Shown here one piece after another: positions 1 to 9,624 of a stretch of DNA of 64,000 nt. Source of the stretch: Aotearoamyces nothofagi (lineage: Eukaryota > Ascomycota > Leotiomycetes > Leotiales > Tympanidaceae). Both the position numbers and the translations under genes were made by a program. The stretch lies in contig JADDTR010000030.1 in the NCBI GenBank assembly GCA_015345905.1, forward strand, positions 202,438 to 266,437, read 5' to 3'. The stretch's first letter is position 1. Each line of letters starts with the position of its first letter. The notes beneath the pieces are model-generated. The model searched no databases, was not told the origin of the DNA, and saw nothing but the letters and a program-made list of their open reading frames with translations.

Positions 1-359
1 ATGATTTGAGGTGTTGGCTGTTGTACATACGTACATGTGCCAATTTTGGCCATTTTCCCCCGACGGAGAGCACCTACTCTGTAAACACTACCATTCCATC
101 GAATTTCCAATCGCAGGTGCAATGAAGATTGGCCCAGATATCACGGATATTGTATTGTTTCGGGGGATATGTAGTTTTCCCACTCCCAAATCGCACTCTT
201 GGTCGTTGAGTATGTAGCTGTACTAGCGCAGTTCTCGCTTACTCAGCTTCCCAGACAACTCCTTCGAAGCATGTATGCTCGTCCTCATACACTGGCCGCT
301 CCTTCACTCTTCACTCCAAACCATACCATACCTTCGCCAGCCTCATCGGCGTCCGTATC
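1..359. other. Upstream region of dib1
   Basis: No gene recognised. This stretch holds the presumed promoter and 5' leader of the + strand dib1 gene. Short open frames here lack similarity to anything I recognise. A pyrimidine-rich, CCATACC-containing stretch lies just before the ATG. Confidence 0.6.
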
Positions 360-897
360 ATGTCTTTCATCCTGCCCCATCTCAACACAGGCTGGCATGT
401 CGATCAGGCTATCATGAGCGAGGAGGAAAGACTAGTGATCATCCGCTTCGGTCGTGACTGGGACCCCGATTGCATGAAACAAGACGAAGTCCTGTACCGT
501 AAGAGGCTCCCCCTTCTATCCATGCAACACTTATTGACTCTGCATATTTACAGGCATTGCTGATCGAGTCAAGAACTTTGCTGTCATCTATGTGTGCGAT
601 CTCGACCAGGTCCCTGACTTCAAACAGATGTATGGTGAGTAGCAGCTCTGTCTTCCTCTCACGGGTTGCGCTGATATCTATCCGATAGAACTGTACGACC
701 CGGTAACAGTTATGTTTTTCTTTCGAAACAAGCATATGATGTGCGATTTTGGAACTGGTAATAATAATAAGTTGAATTGGGTGCTTGAGGACAAGCAAGA
801 ACTTATCGACATCATCGAGACCATCTATCGTGGGGCCAAGAAAGGGCGTGGATTAGTGGTCAGCCCTAAAGACTACTCTACACGATATCGGTATTGA
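360..897 (+). CDS. dib1: U5 snRNP thioredoxin-like protein Dib1/Dim1
   Basis: Small thioredoxin-fold component of the U5 and U4/U6.U5 tri-snRNP, essential for pre-mRNA splicing in the nucleus. Three exons by frame and splice sites: 360-498, 554-634 and 689-897, giving 142 residues, the usual family length. The start MSFILPHLNTGWHVDQAI, the middle FAVIYVCDLDQVPDF and the end KGRGLVVSPKDYSTRYRY are near-invariant family blocks. Introns of 55 and 54 bp start GTAAGA and GTGAGT and end CAG and TAG. Transcribed toward a probable decayed gene and a kinase-like gene on the opposite strand. Identification is firm; only exon edges are inferred by hand. Confidence 0.97.
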
Positions 898-1141
898 GCT
901 CTCGAAACCCCCAAGGTCTCACTCACTTCAGTCCACCGTTCCACTACAATCTTAGTGCTTTAGAGCCTCGATCACTTTACTACTCGAGCAATCATTTCAT
1001 CCGGACCCACCCACTCATCCCATATCTCGTATCTCCATCAAATTACACGAAATAAATACAGTCGATTATGATATGGCGAAACGCAAGATTGGGAAACACT
1101 CAGGGATGGATAAGTGCTGCGGTAGCGAATAGACCACTCGT
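898..1141. other. Intergenic, 3' of dib1
   Basis: Convergent 3' region between dib1 and the candidate pseudogene. Nothing else seen. Confidence 0.4.
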
Positions 1142-1607
1142 CTAGTTTGAGGGGGCTAAGGCGAATGAGGAGATATCGTATGCTAGTAGACCGAAGGAAA
1201 CCAGAATAAAGGAGAACATATTGCATGGAAGCATAAGCAGAGAGAAAATGGAGCATCTGGAGATGGCCTTTCTCGCTCGCTCCTGGATAAACTTCTCTAG
1301 CCTGCGATGCGAATTCACATGGGTGAAGGAACTACAAAAAATATGCAGTTCCAAAATTGCCGCCAAACTCCACTTACTTCGCATCCGTTTCGCCATTGAC
1401 GCCCTCGAGTTCGATATCCGCGGGTAATTCGTTCACGGGGATCAGAGGAACCACATCCGATTGGGTTGGATATTCATGGTGGCTTTGAAGCGCATCCGAA
1501 TGCTTACAGAAACACTTCCACGCTCAGTAGAGATTACCGAAACGATATGATAGCTTCTACTCCGCATTGAAAATCACATTCAAGGACGTTTCTGGACAGC
1601 CGGGCAT
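1142..1607 (-). pseudogene. Probable decayed small tail-anchored membrane protein gene
   Basis: On the minus strand, one frame from an ATG at 1607 to a GTAAGT donor (exon end 1378) reads coding-like sequence, including WKCFCKHSDA and VVPLIPVNELPADIELEGV. A 46 bp intron (1377-1332, ending TTTTTTGTAG) keeps the frame and joins a second exon, 1331-1142. That exon encodes a basic helix (RRLEKFIQERARKAISR) and a long hydrophobic C-terminal segment, as in a tail-anchored protein. The first exon holds two in-frame stops, TAG at 1559-1557 and TGA at 1526-1524. Both are one C-to-T step from sense codons (CAG, CGA). A TATATAAAA box on the same strand (about 1869-1861) and an ATG at 1805 suggest a real upstream exon, but I could not join it in frame. 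Alternatives are an unrecognised intron or a live gene with a different start. Confidence 0.35.
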
Positions 1608-1860
1608 GATAGACGAGGTCATGAGCAACCGCTAAAGCCCGATGCTAAACACCAACCTGCTCTATCCAAGCCGCTTGATGTTCAGTACATAGACGCATAT
1701 GATGAAGTAATAGGGTGTGCACCTGTTGTCCATACTCAATAGGTTTTGGACCACCCTGCTCCTCACGATACACGGCTCTGCGGAAACCGTGGACGGTTCG
1801 GGCATGATCTGCCTGTCTGTGTAGGATTGAGTGATGCCCTTGGCGCTCTCTCTGGCTGTC

Positions 1861-1869
1861 TTTTATATA
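1861..1869 (-). promoter_or_regulatory. TATA-box-like TATATAAAA
   Basis: Consensus TATATAAAA on the minus strand, about 56 bp upstream of an ATG at 1805. It would serve the candidate decayed gene. It follows the stop codon of the kinase-like gene by about 120 bp on the same strand. Confidence 0.3.
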
Positions 1870-1989
1870 ATATGCTTTGGTACGATTTTGATAGATGTCT
1901 TTTTTTAGGAATACTCTTAGGAAATAGAGGAACATCCATTAAAGCCATAAAGATTCCCTTGCACTCAACATCGAATCTTTACTAGGAGC

Positions 1990-3609
1990 TCAGGTGTCTC
2001 CTTCATCTACCGTGATTTGTACTGGAATATGTTGTGTATTAGCACCAAAAGCCTGTTTCAGTTGCATTGTATAGTCCTCCTTGTCCTTGATCTTCTTCTT
2101 TATGACCTCCTGAGCGGTGACCCCCCAATACCACCAAAAGACTTGATCGAATATCGATGCCTCACAATGTTCCTTGTTAAATAAAGGCTGGATATTAGAG
2201 TTGAATACCCGATACATACCCTTTGGGACTTTTACCGCTTGAAAATACCAGAAGCTCCCAGACTCCCAGACATGTTGCATTATGGGTACTTGGTAGAGAG
2301 CTCCATTCCGTATCTTTTCTTCTATCGCGTAGATCTCAAAGTACTCTTTCAATAAGTTGTCCAACTCAGCGACGGATTCGGAATCCTTAAACCCGTCGAT
2401 AGCCTTAGAGGTAAGCCAATATGGCGGCAATTGCATTTCGACTGGTTGCGAGCACGCCCACTCAAGGTCAATGATAGTCTGGATGTTCCACTGATCGTCG
2501 ACAAATATATTGCTTCGATGAAGATCGGTTAAGGTAAAGAAGAAAGGGCCATCGCGATACTCAGGACGAATGAAGCGGTGCATAATAGCACGCAGAGCTG
2601 TCAAGGCCGCAAGCTGCATTTCGCCATCATCTTGGTCAAGAATAGCATTGGGCTGATACAGAATCTTACAATCCTGACAATTAAGAAGGTCGCAAATATA
2701 AGGCTCTACAGAAGTGTAGGTTCTCTCTCGTGAGATACCCGACGGTATCCCCTCGTTCTCTAACATCTGAAGATAGAGAGTAAGGGGTCGGTTAGACAGC
2801 GTGATGACGCCATTCGAATCAATGGTTAAAGACCCTATTCGCGCGAATTGGATTTTGTTCAATGAAAGAGAAATGCGCGCAAGGCCACTAAAAAGTCGAG
2901 ATCGATAAGATTTATCGTATCGATGATCCTCCCACGACCGTTGAAGAGGCTCGCCTCTAGCTTCGCTAAGAATAATATATCCTGATTTGAATTGATTCTG
3001 TAGTCGACGTCGAATGTAATCACACGGAGTTGGAAAGCCGAGCAAAGACAAGATATGGCGTTTTACCTTCCACACTACCCGCGCAAAGAGCGACGCCTTC
3101 CGAGGGTGCGTGAACTGTCCACATTAGACTAGGAGTGGACGAATGTAGATTCAACTTACACATTGCCCCCCTGGAAGACCGAAGCCGTGTAAAGTCAGAA
3201 TAGGCACATCGGGGCACTGTTCCTGAAGCCATATATAAGCCGCAATTTCCGTCCGGAGCTTCTCTTCCACGTTCCCAGGATATTTTGCCTCCCCTATCTT
3301 ATACGGAAGCGGAAAGCGAACAAACACTTTGTCGTGCCCTCGTCGGCCAGTTGCAGGGATCAAGACCGGGATACACACGTTGAAACTACCCGATTTCCAC
3401 GTTTCCATGACACAGACATGACACCAGTTGATGTTCAAATGATAACGGACCAGAGTCTCTATCTCAGCATTGTGAGCCATAAGATAATCCCAGAATTCTT
3501 TCTTTTGTCCCGGATATCTCAGCTGGGGTAGCACATCGTCATCATCGTCTAATGCGTCTTCGAGGCGGATTGTCCCCATCAGAATGGGAAGGGGCGGTAG
3601 GTCAGTCAT
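1990..3609 (-). CDS. Fungal aminoglycoside-phosphotransferase (APH)-like kinase
   Basis: Member of the large fungal APH/choline-kinase-like family; substrate unknown, probably a small molecule in the cytosol. Two exons, 3609-3160 and 3114-1990 (45 bp intron, GTAAGT...ACAG), give 524 residues. The N-terminal lobe carries a Lys-containing strand (DKVFVRFPLPYKIG) and TEIAAYIWLQEQ. The C-terminal lobe has the catalytic loop FTLTDLHRSNIFVD and the metal-binding segment IIDLEWACSQP. The catalytic Asp and Asn are kept, but the position matching the His of the usual HGDxxxxN is Leu, a form I believe is common in this fungal clade. Splicing after a TAG acceptor nearer 3076 would break the frame; the chosen acceptor restores a typical FTHPRKASLFARVVWKVKR linker. 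It borders the AT-rich island. Confidence 0.88.
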
Positions 3610-5750
3610 CTGCCGTGGTCGAACAAGATAAGACTGGGCAAGAGGTGGGGTCCGGATCGTGATGATTTGTAAACGACGAAGTGAGAAGCAAGTAGCTTAG
3701 CATGCGATACAGGTCGTGGTAGAGGAATGCCATGCTAGAAAGTGTCAGTAGCGAGTCGTGAGGGAAAGTAAACGGCTATAAGAGAAAACAGGTTATACAA
3801 AGAGGTGCGGTCGGTGTTGTAATATACATCGAGCTAGTGAAGGAATTGTTGAAATGGAGGGAGGCTGAATTGTGACGGTAGAATATACCGAGGGCTAGTT
3901 CGGTAGAGGAATCGTAGAGAGATGCTTAGTGACGCCTCGAAGTAGTATCGCTAGTAAGGACAGAGCTGAGAAGCTGCAGAACAGTGCATGCTATATTTAG
4001 CACAATACAGACCATGGGCCGAGCTATTGCGTCGCAGATACTACTATACTCTAGAACCTTTCTAAGAAGTAAGCAACTATTTCAATAGATTATAAGCCTA
4101 GATTCTACAATCAACAACCGTTATGTCTCTAATTTAGGATTCAATACTGCCTCAGCTTGTCTTCTGTTTCTAGAGTATAAGAACTTCTAAAGAAAATTAC
4201 AAGTCTACCTTCAACCTTACCTTAAATATATTAAAACCTCAGAAACTGTTTACTCCAACTATAGAGACAATATTTATATATAGTATTCAAGAACCTTTTA
4301 CTATAGTATCTTAGTACTTCAACAATATAGAAAGCTTCTTTACTTAAATCAATATCTTCAATAATAGAAAGAAGAAGAGCAATAGAGAAAAGAAGAGTAC
4401 TAAAGGAAATAAGAGATTGGTTTACAAGATCTATAAGAAGAGAAGCTACAAAGAGAAATACTATTAGAAGATATATCTAGAATAGAAACTAGAGTAGATA
4501 GAATACTTATAAGTTTTGCTCTATAAATTAAAGTATAGATAAGAACTTAAAGAATAGATTGGATTTTTTTAAAGCTTGGAGAAGAGTAGTTTTAGAAACC
4601 TAAGCCTTTTTGTCTTTTTAGAGAAGAGTAGTTTTATAAATCCAAGCCTTTTTAGAGAAAAATAGTTATATAAATCTAAATTTTTATCTATTTAGAGAAG
4701 AACAGTTATATAAACCCAAATCCTTCTGTCTATTTAGAGAATAATAGTTTTGCAAGTCCAAGTCTTTTGTCTTTTTGGAGAAAAACAGTTTTACAAATCT
4801 AAAAAGTTCAGTTTCTAGAGAAGTATAGTATAAAGTACATTTGTAAACCCAAGTTACTTTCTAATAGCTACAAGGAAGTACAGTTTGTAAACTTGGTAGT
4901 TATCTGTATTTTACTTTCAGAGGAGTATTAGACCCTCTAGTAATAGGGTTTTGCTATAGTCTAGTTATGACTTGCAAAGGAGCGTGTTGAAAGTTGGGAC
5001 TTTTTGGTAGCCTAAGTACAGACCATTACTAGGTAGTAGATAGGCAGCTTCGCACTCTAGGGCCTTTCCAATAATCCAAGCAACTATTCCAACAGGAACC
5101 GCCAAGATGAACAGCACGGAAACCGGGCGAGGGAAGCGAACTTGAGAAGAAAAAGACGAAAGAGAAAAAAACACCGTGGCACATAACAGGATCAGGAGCG
5201 CAATTGCAAGGCAGAATTCCAACCCCTCTGTAAGAGCATTGATATACAGCGCCGGGATAGTGGGTCTGGGCGCCCATTCGGATACCAGGAGCGTGTCGTG
5301 GCTCCCCTGATTCCTTGTCGCCAGGAGTTGACGCTCGCGAATCGTAGCGCGAACGGGGATGGCCGCATGCCAAGCAAGACGGGCGGGCAGAGGTGAGGCG
5401 GTAGAGAGCGCACAAGCAGGTTGGTGAGGATGGGTGAGGTTCGAGGGTGAGCAAAGCGGCGAGGTATCACGTGCGCGGTGGCTTGGCGCGCACGTAGAGT
5501 GAGTGTGAGGATTGGCGCGAGATGGCAATGAGAATTATACTATCAACCATGATACAATAAACAGCTGTAAATGAAGCAAGACCTGCTGGCAGTTTTAACT
5601 AGCATTTCCCGTCAATCCTAGCCCTAGCCTCGTCGTCGCACGACATTCTTCCATCTCCTCCAGCCCCTATCCCCAAAGGACACAGCCGTCTTCCAACCGG
5701 CAAAAGAAAGAAAAAAAGGAGAAAAGGGGACAATGACCTCCTCCATTTAC
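3610..5750. other. AT-rich island and gene-poor flank
   Basis: No supported gene. From about 3960 to 4960 the DNA becomes strongly AT-rich, with many TA dinucleotides and stops in all frames, as expected of RIP-mutated repeats. The sequence returns to ordinary composition near 5030. Here a minus-strand open frame (4965-5528, no ATG) encodes two hydrophobic stretches near 5220-5150 and 5110-5050. It could be a 3' exon or a relic of a two-pass membrane protein, but it is not strong enough to call. Confidence 0.6.
4570..4935. repeat. Degenerate AT-rich tandem repeat (about 8 units)
   Basis: About eight diverged copies of a 34-55 bp unit follow one another. Each begins with a form of AGAGAAGAATAGTT, followed by a TATAAATCCAAG-like core and a T-rich end. 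Copies start near 4575, 4620, 4654, 4694, 4736, 4777, 4817 and 4872. Differences are mostly transitions and small indels, consistent with an old array altered by RIP. Confidence 0.65.
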
Positions 5751-6128
5751 TCTAAAGCTAATAAGAGCCCCTTGCTGAACTATTTTTGATACAACTACAA
5801 GAACGGCATCGATCCCATGCAAAAACCGCAACCAGCAACCGCCTCCTCACAAACAAAGAAACCCCCCTAAACGACAACACCTCCCACTCCCAACCCCACC
5901 CAGAAAAAACCCCCCTCCACCCAACAAAGAGATCCTCGACCCTAAAACCCGCACCGCATGCGCCCTCTTCTCTTACCGGGAGCAAGCCTTCCCCGCACCC
6001 TTCCTGCCCGCGCGCTCCTCCCAGATATTCGCACCCACGAGCCATAGCCACGAGAGTCCTGCTCTCGCTCACTCGATCGATCGAGCAAGCAAGCGAGCCA
6101 TCAAGCAATCAAGCGAGCAGGTCGCAAA

Positions 6129-6623
6129 ATGAAGCAGAGCGCAGCCATGGCGCGGCGAGACTCGAAACCTGCTACTCGCGCTCCTCCGCGCCTTCGGGAT
6201 CCCCGCATCGGAGCTCCTGAGCCATCTCCCGGGCGTGCTGCTGCTGCTGCCGCTGCAGGCGAGAGCGTGCGTCTGGGAGGCGAGAGGGTCACGCCTGTAG
6301 CCAGAGTAACAGCCAAGCCAGCAGCAAGGCCAGCAGCAAGACCACACACCCGCCGCCGCCGCCGTCCCACGCCCAGAAGCCCAGCCCGCCCCGGAGCGCG
6401 CACGCAGGCCAAGGCGAGCCCCCATATCCCGCACGTCGCCGAGCGTGGCCCGGCCGACGCGGCCGTCTCGCTGCGCGACCTGGCGCATTTCCCGCGCCGC
6501 AGCGAGCGGCTGGCGGAGAGGCACACGCGGCGGATGTGGGAGGTTGTTTGGGCGTGGGCGAGGGCGGAGGCGATCGTGGCGGAGATGCGGAGGGCGTGGA
6601 GGGAGGGTGGTGGTGGTGAGTGA
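6129..6623 (+). CDS. Possible Arg/Ala/Pro-rich small protein (uncertain)
   Basis: A 164-codon ATG-initiated frame in very GC-rich DNA, with purines before the ATG (CAAAATG). The first 110 residues are Arg/Pro/Ala-rich and look disordered. The last 50 (AVSLRDLAHFPRRSERLAERH and MWEVVWAWARAEAIVAEMRR) would form amphipathic helices. I know no family. The opposite strand is also open here, so GC bias alone may explain it. Confidence 0.25.
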   Translation: MKQSAAMARRDSKPATRAPPRLRDPRIGAPEPSPGRAAAAAAAGESVRLGGERVTPVARVTAKPAARPAARPHTRRRRRPTPRSPARPGARTQAKASPHIPHVAERGPADAAVSLRDLAHFPRRSERLAERHTRRMWEVVWAWARAEAIVAEMRRAWREGGGGE

Positions 6624-6800
6624 TGAGCGATCTGGAAAGGGGGGGGGGGGAGGGGGTTGCTTTTGTGGGATGAGGAGATGGGGGAAGAAAGGATAGGAGA
6701 GGTTAGGAGAATAAATGAGGAGAATAGAGGAGGAGAGAGAGAGAGAGCAAGGCTTGAGACCTCCCTCCCTCCCAGCCAGCCAGGCGGCGATGTATATAGT

Positions 6801-6843
6801 GTATCGTATCGTATCGCATCGCATCGTATCGCATCGTATCGTA
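6801..6843. repeat. Pentanucleotide microsatellite GTATC/GCATC
   Basis: About eight to nine units of GTATC alternating with GCATC, differing only at a T/C position. Confidence 0.9.
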
Positions 6844-7031
6844 CCGATTAAAAAAGGATGCAGACGCAGCAATGCAGCAGCACGAAACAAACCCATCACC
6901 AAAGACCGAATCACAAATCACCAACCAAAAAAAAACACGAGACGGAATAGAAAAAGCGGTGTGTTGTATATTCTCCCTCCGCCCTCCCCCCCGTCCTCTC
7001 TCCTGCTTCACTTACATAGCCATAACCATAA

Positions 7032-7054
7032 CTCTCTCTCTCTCTCTCTCTCTC
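7032..7054. repeat. (CT)n dinucleotide repeat
   Basis: Uninterrupted CT run of about 11 units. Confidence 0.95.
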
Positions 7055-7121
7055 GCATAAGACGAAAGAGAGACATCTATCTTATAAAGAAGAAGAAAAA
7101 AAGAGGTCTATCGAAAGAGAC

Positions 7122-7150
7122 AATATATATACATATATATATATATATAT
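7122..7150. repeat. (AT)n dinucleotide repeat
   Basis: AT run of about 14 units with one ATAC interruption. Confidence 0.95.
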
Positions 7151-7446
7151 ACCCCTCCCCTTCCCTGGTCGTCAAATCTCTATTTTTGATTATCCTGATC
7201 TAGACTTTCTGTCCCTTCATTCCTTCTTTTCGACTCCTCCTCCCCCTAGCCTCTTTTCTACGTCGCTTCCATCCTTCTACGCTTCTCTATACGACGCTGG
7301 GAAAAATTTAACAAGATAAGATCTTTCGTCTCGGGACATCAATAAAGGCCAGCCGTGATAAATTAAAAAAGAAAAAGAAAAATTCCCCTAGGAAAACGCC
7401 TCTATCATTCAGAAACCAAAAAAGAGCAGGGCGTCGTGGCGTCTCA

Positions 7447-8209
7447 TTAGCTCCACGTGCGCTCGCCGTGGCTCTGGACGCCCCACGAGTCCTCCAGCTC
7501 GCGGAGGCGCTGCAGGAACGGTCTCCAGCCCTCCTTCTCCTTGATGTTCCCGTACTCGTCCTCGTCGTCCTCGACGGTCGAGTAGTCGATGCCGATGTTC
7601 TCGAGCTTGCCGTCGAGGCCGCGTCCGGCGTCGCAGTCGTCGTTGGGCGCCTCGATGCCGGATTTCTTGATGCCGCAGCTCGAGCCGAACGCTGCGTCGA
7701 TGGAGTTTGTGGCGTGCGTGAGGTGGTGCAGGCTCGGGAATAGCTGCGCGGTGATTAGTGGCATGTCCTCAATTGGGTGGCAGCTGGGGCAATTGAGCCA
7801 GCTGAGGCGGGACACTCACAAAGGTCCGTGGAGGGACGTCGCCTTGGCATTCCCCGTCCTTGACTACGCTGATGCGTAGCTTATATCCAGGCAAAGCCGG
7901 TTCATTCTCGGGCACGTCTGTTGCCGTACTCGTCGCCTTGACTGCAGGTTTTGGTTCCCAGAGATGAGGCGTGGTACAGGTGTCACTCACAGTGGCAGTC
8001 TGGACGTCCGACATGGTGAAATAGGGTCTCTCTGCTCTCTTCAGAAAGGCGGGCGAAGGGAAGAGATATTCTGGTGTCTGCGACGGCTTAGAGGTAATGG
8101 ACTTGGCAGCTGGGGATAGCGAGGCTGCGATGGGATACGACAGTGTCTTTGTGTTGCGGATGAGGTCGTGTGTGATGACAAGATGTGGGTTTTGGACCGT
8201 GCGAGGCAT
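7447..8209 (-). CDS. Hypothetical protein, 228 residues
   Basis: Not recognised. Two exons, 8209-7820 and 7743-7447. The 76 bp intron has GTGAGT and GCGCAG ends and is phase 0. The spliced product is 228 residues. The N-terminus is basic and Ser-rich (SYPIAASLSPAAKSITSKPS), so a mitochondrial presequence is possible. A second ATG at 8014 would give a 163-residue form beginning MSDVQTATVS. The C-terminal half, crossing the splice, is polar and acidic with two conserved-looking blocks: GYKLRISVVKDGECQG and WRPFLQRLRELEDSWG. No membrane segment. A TATAAATA box lies about 30 bp upstream of the first ATG. Confidence 0.7.
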
Positions 8210-8230
8210 CTTCCCGGCGCTCTCTCAGAG

Positions 8231-8242
8231 TTTTATTTATAA
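8231..8242 (-). promoter_or_regulatory. TATA-box-like TTATAAATAAAA
   Basis: TATAAATA on the minus strand, 22-33 bp upstream of the ATG at 8209. If it sets the transcription start in the usual way, the leader for the first ATG would be very short. This leaves the ATG at 8014 as a serious alternative start. Confidence 0.45.
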
Positions 8243-9624
8243 GCTCTTTGGCCGCCCGTTAGTGAGCGCCGCGCACGAGCTAGTCATGTGATACGGGCGT
8301 CGTATGATGAATCCGGGGGTGTCAGAGTGTCAAAACGGGTGCGAGAGCGCTGGGAACGTGGCGTGATGCGGCGGCGCTTGATCGCGGCACGGCGGAGGGA
8401 GTTCGCCGTCGCGCGATCAGACATGGGACTTTTCTGGAATGGAAGAATGGCATCTTGGAGGCGGGCGAGGCGGGCGAGGAAGGAAAGGCGAGGGGCGCCT
8501 GCGTGCTCTATATATATCTCTTTCTTGTCTTTCTTCCCATTGTCCCCCGTCGGTTTACCCGGCGTGCGGGCGACGGGTGCGGACAGGAACACCACGTGTT
8601 GTGGTGTTGTTCTGTTGTTCGAGCGAGTCCAGAGGGGCCACTCACTCCACACGCAAGATTCCGACAATCTGGACGGACCGAGGCGCCGACTGGGCGGTGG
8701 CTGTGGCGTGGCTGTGGCGGTGGCTGTGGCGCAGTGAACGCGGTATGAATCGTGAACCGTGAACTGCGAACTGTGAACCGTAAACCGTGAGCCGTAAACA
8801 GCGAGCCGTGAATCCTGAATCGTGAGTCTGGTGGGGGAAACGGCCACCGCAGGGTCGCCGCAGCCGCTGGGGCTCAGGAGGTATAGCTGGCAGATCCCAG
8901 TACGTATAGATACAGTACAAGTACAGTAGATACCGGGTGCGGCGGCATCTATGGTGGCAACAAGCCGTACTGTCCTGTCTATAGCACATCTAGATGCCAT
9001 CTGTGGTGGCAAGTATGGCGACGTTCAGGGTGGCATCCATGGTCACATCTGTGGTCACATCCGCCATGTCGTCCATGTCATCCGTCATGGCACATGGCAT
9101 ATGGCCAGTGCATATCTATAGTACCATAAACAATCGCCTTCCGGCTTGTACCCGTCCAGCCGGCACTCCCTGACTTGCGATTCGATTCATCATTAATCCG
9201 ATCCGAATGGCAATGCCGCAAAAAAAAAAGGGATCAAAAATCGATCCAAGGAAATCAGGTGAAGTGGTGAGACGTAAGAAAAGACCCGTCAGGTGATGGA
9301 GAATCTGAGCCTCCAGTCGTCTCATTGCAGTCATATCAATCATATAAATCTCTATGGACAAATACCATCGTAGAAAACATCAATGTTCGTGGCATATACA
9401 TAAATACAGAGTGCGTGGGATATCGCCAAGAAATAAGGTAGCAAGCATTAGCAATGCTAGTGATGGCATCGCGACCGTGACACGAATACATCCATCCAGA
9501 TTGCAATCAATCATCAACAAATGAGACAGACCTCTTCCCATAGTGCGATCCGACACTTCACTTCTTCTCCGGATCATTAACATCTCCTACCATTCCTCCT
9601 GATTTTCGTTTCGTTTCGTTCAGT
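8243..9624. other. Repeat-rich intergenic region
   Basis: No supported gene. A 242-codon minus-strand frame (8284-9012) has simple, repeat-derived composition and is not called. The region holds a short tandem repeat at 8739-8824. It also holds loosely repeated GGTGGCA/CATGG/GTCACATC motifs from 8940 to 9110. Confidence 0.6.
8739..8824. repeat. Tandem 7-8 bp repeat (GTGAACC-like)
   Basis: Eleven or so imperfect copies of GTGAACC/GTAAACC/GTGAGCC separated by G, GT or T. Confidence 0.85.

Larger units (their letters stand above)
5751..7446. other. GC-rich low-complexity region with microsatellites
   Basis: Low-complexity DNA: C/A-rich from 5790 to 6100, very GC-rich from 6130 to 6630, then simple repeats. 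Long overlapping open frames on both strands (for example 6069-6914 minus) are of biased composition and look incidental. The one candidate gene, 6129-6623 plus, is listed separately. It is the 3' flank of the minus-strand gene ending at 7447. Confidence 0.5.

Noticed and set aside
4965-5528. 187-codon minus-strand open frame with two hydrophobic segments
   Set aside because: No ATG anywhere in the frame, no recognised domain, and it abuts a RIP-like island; could be an exon or relic but not supportable as a gene.
6069-6914. 281-codon minus-strand open frame
   Set aside because: Composed of simple and GC-biased sequence, overlaps other equally long frames on both strands, no motif.
8284-9012. 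242-codon minus-strand open frame
   Set aside because: Much of it is translated tandem repeat (VYGSRFTVHSSQFTVHD-like); no domain and no conserved block.
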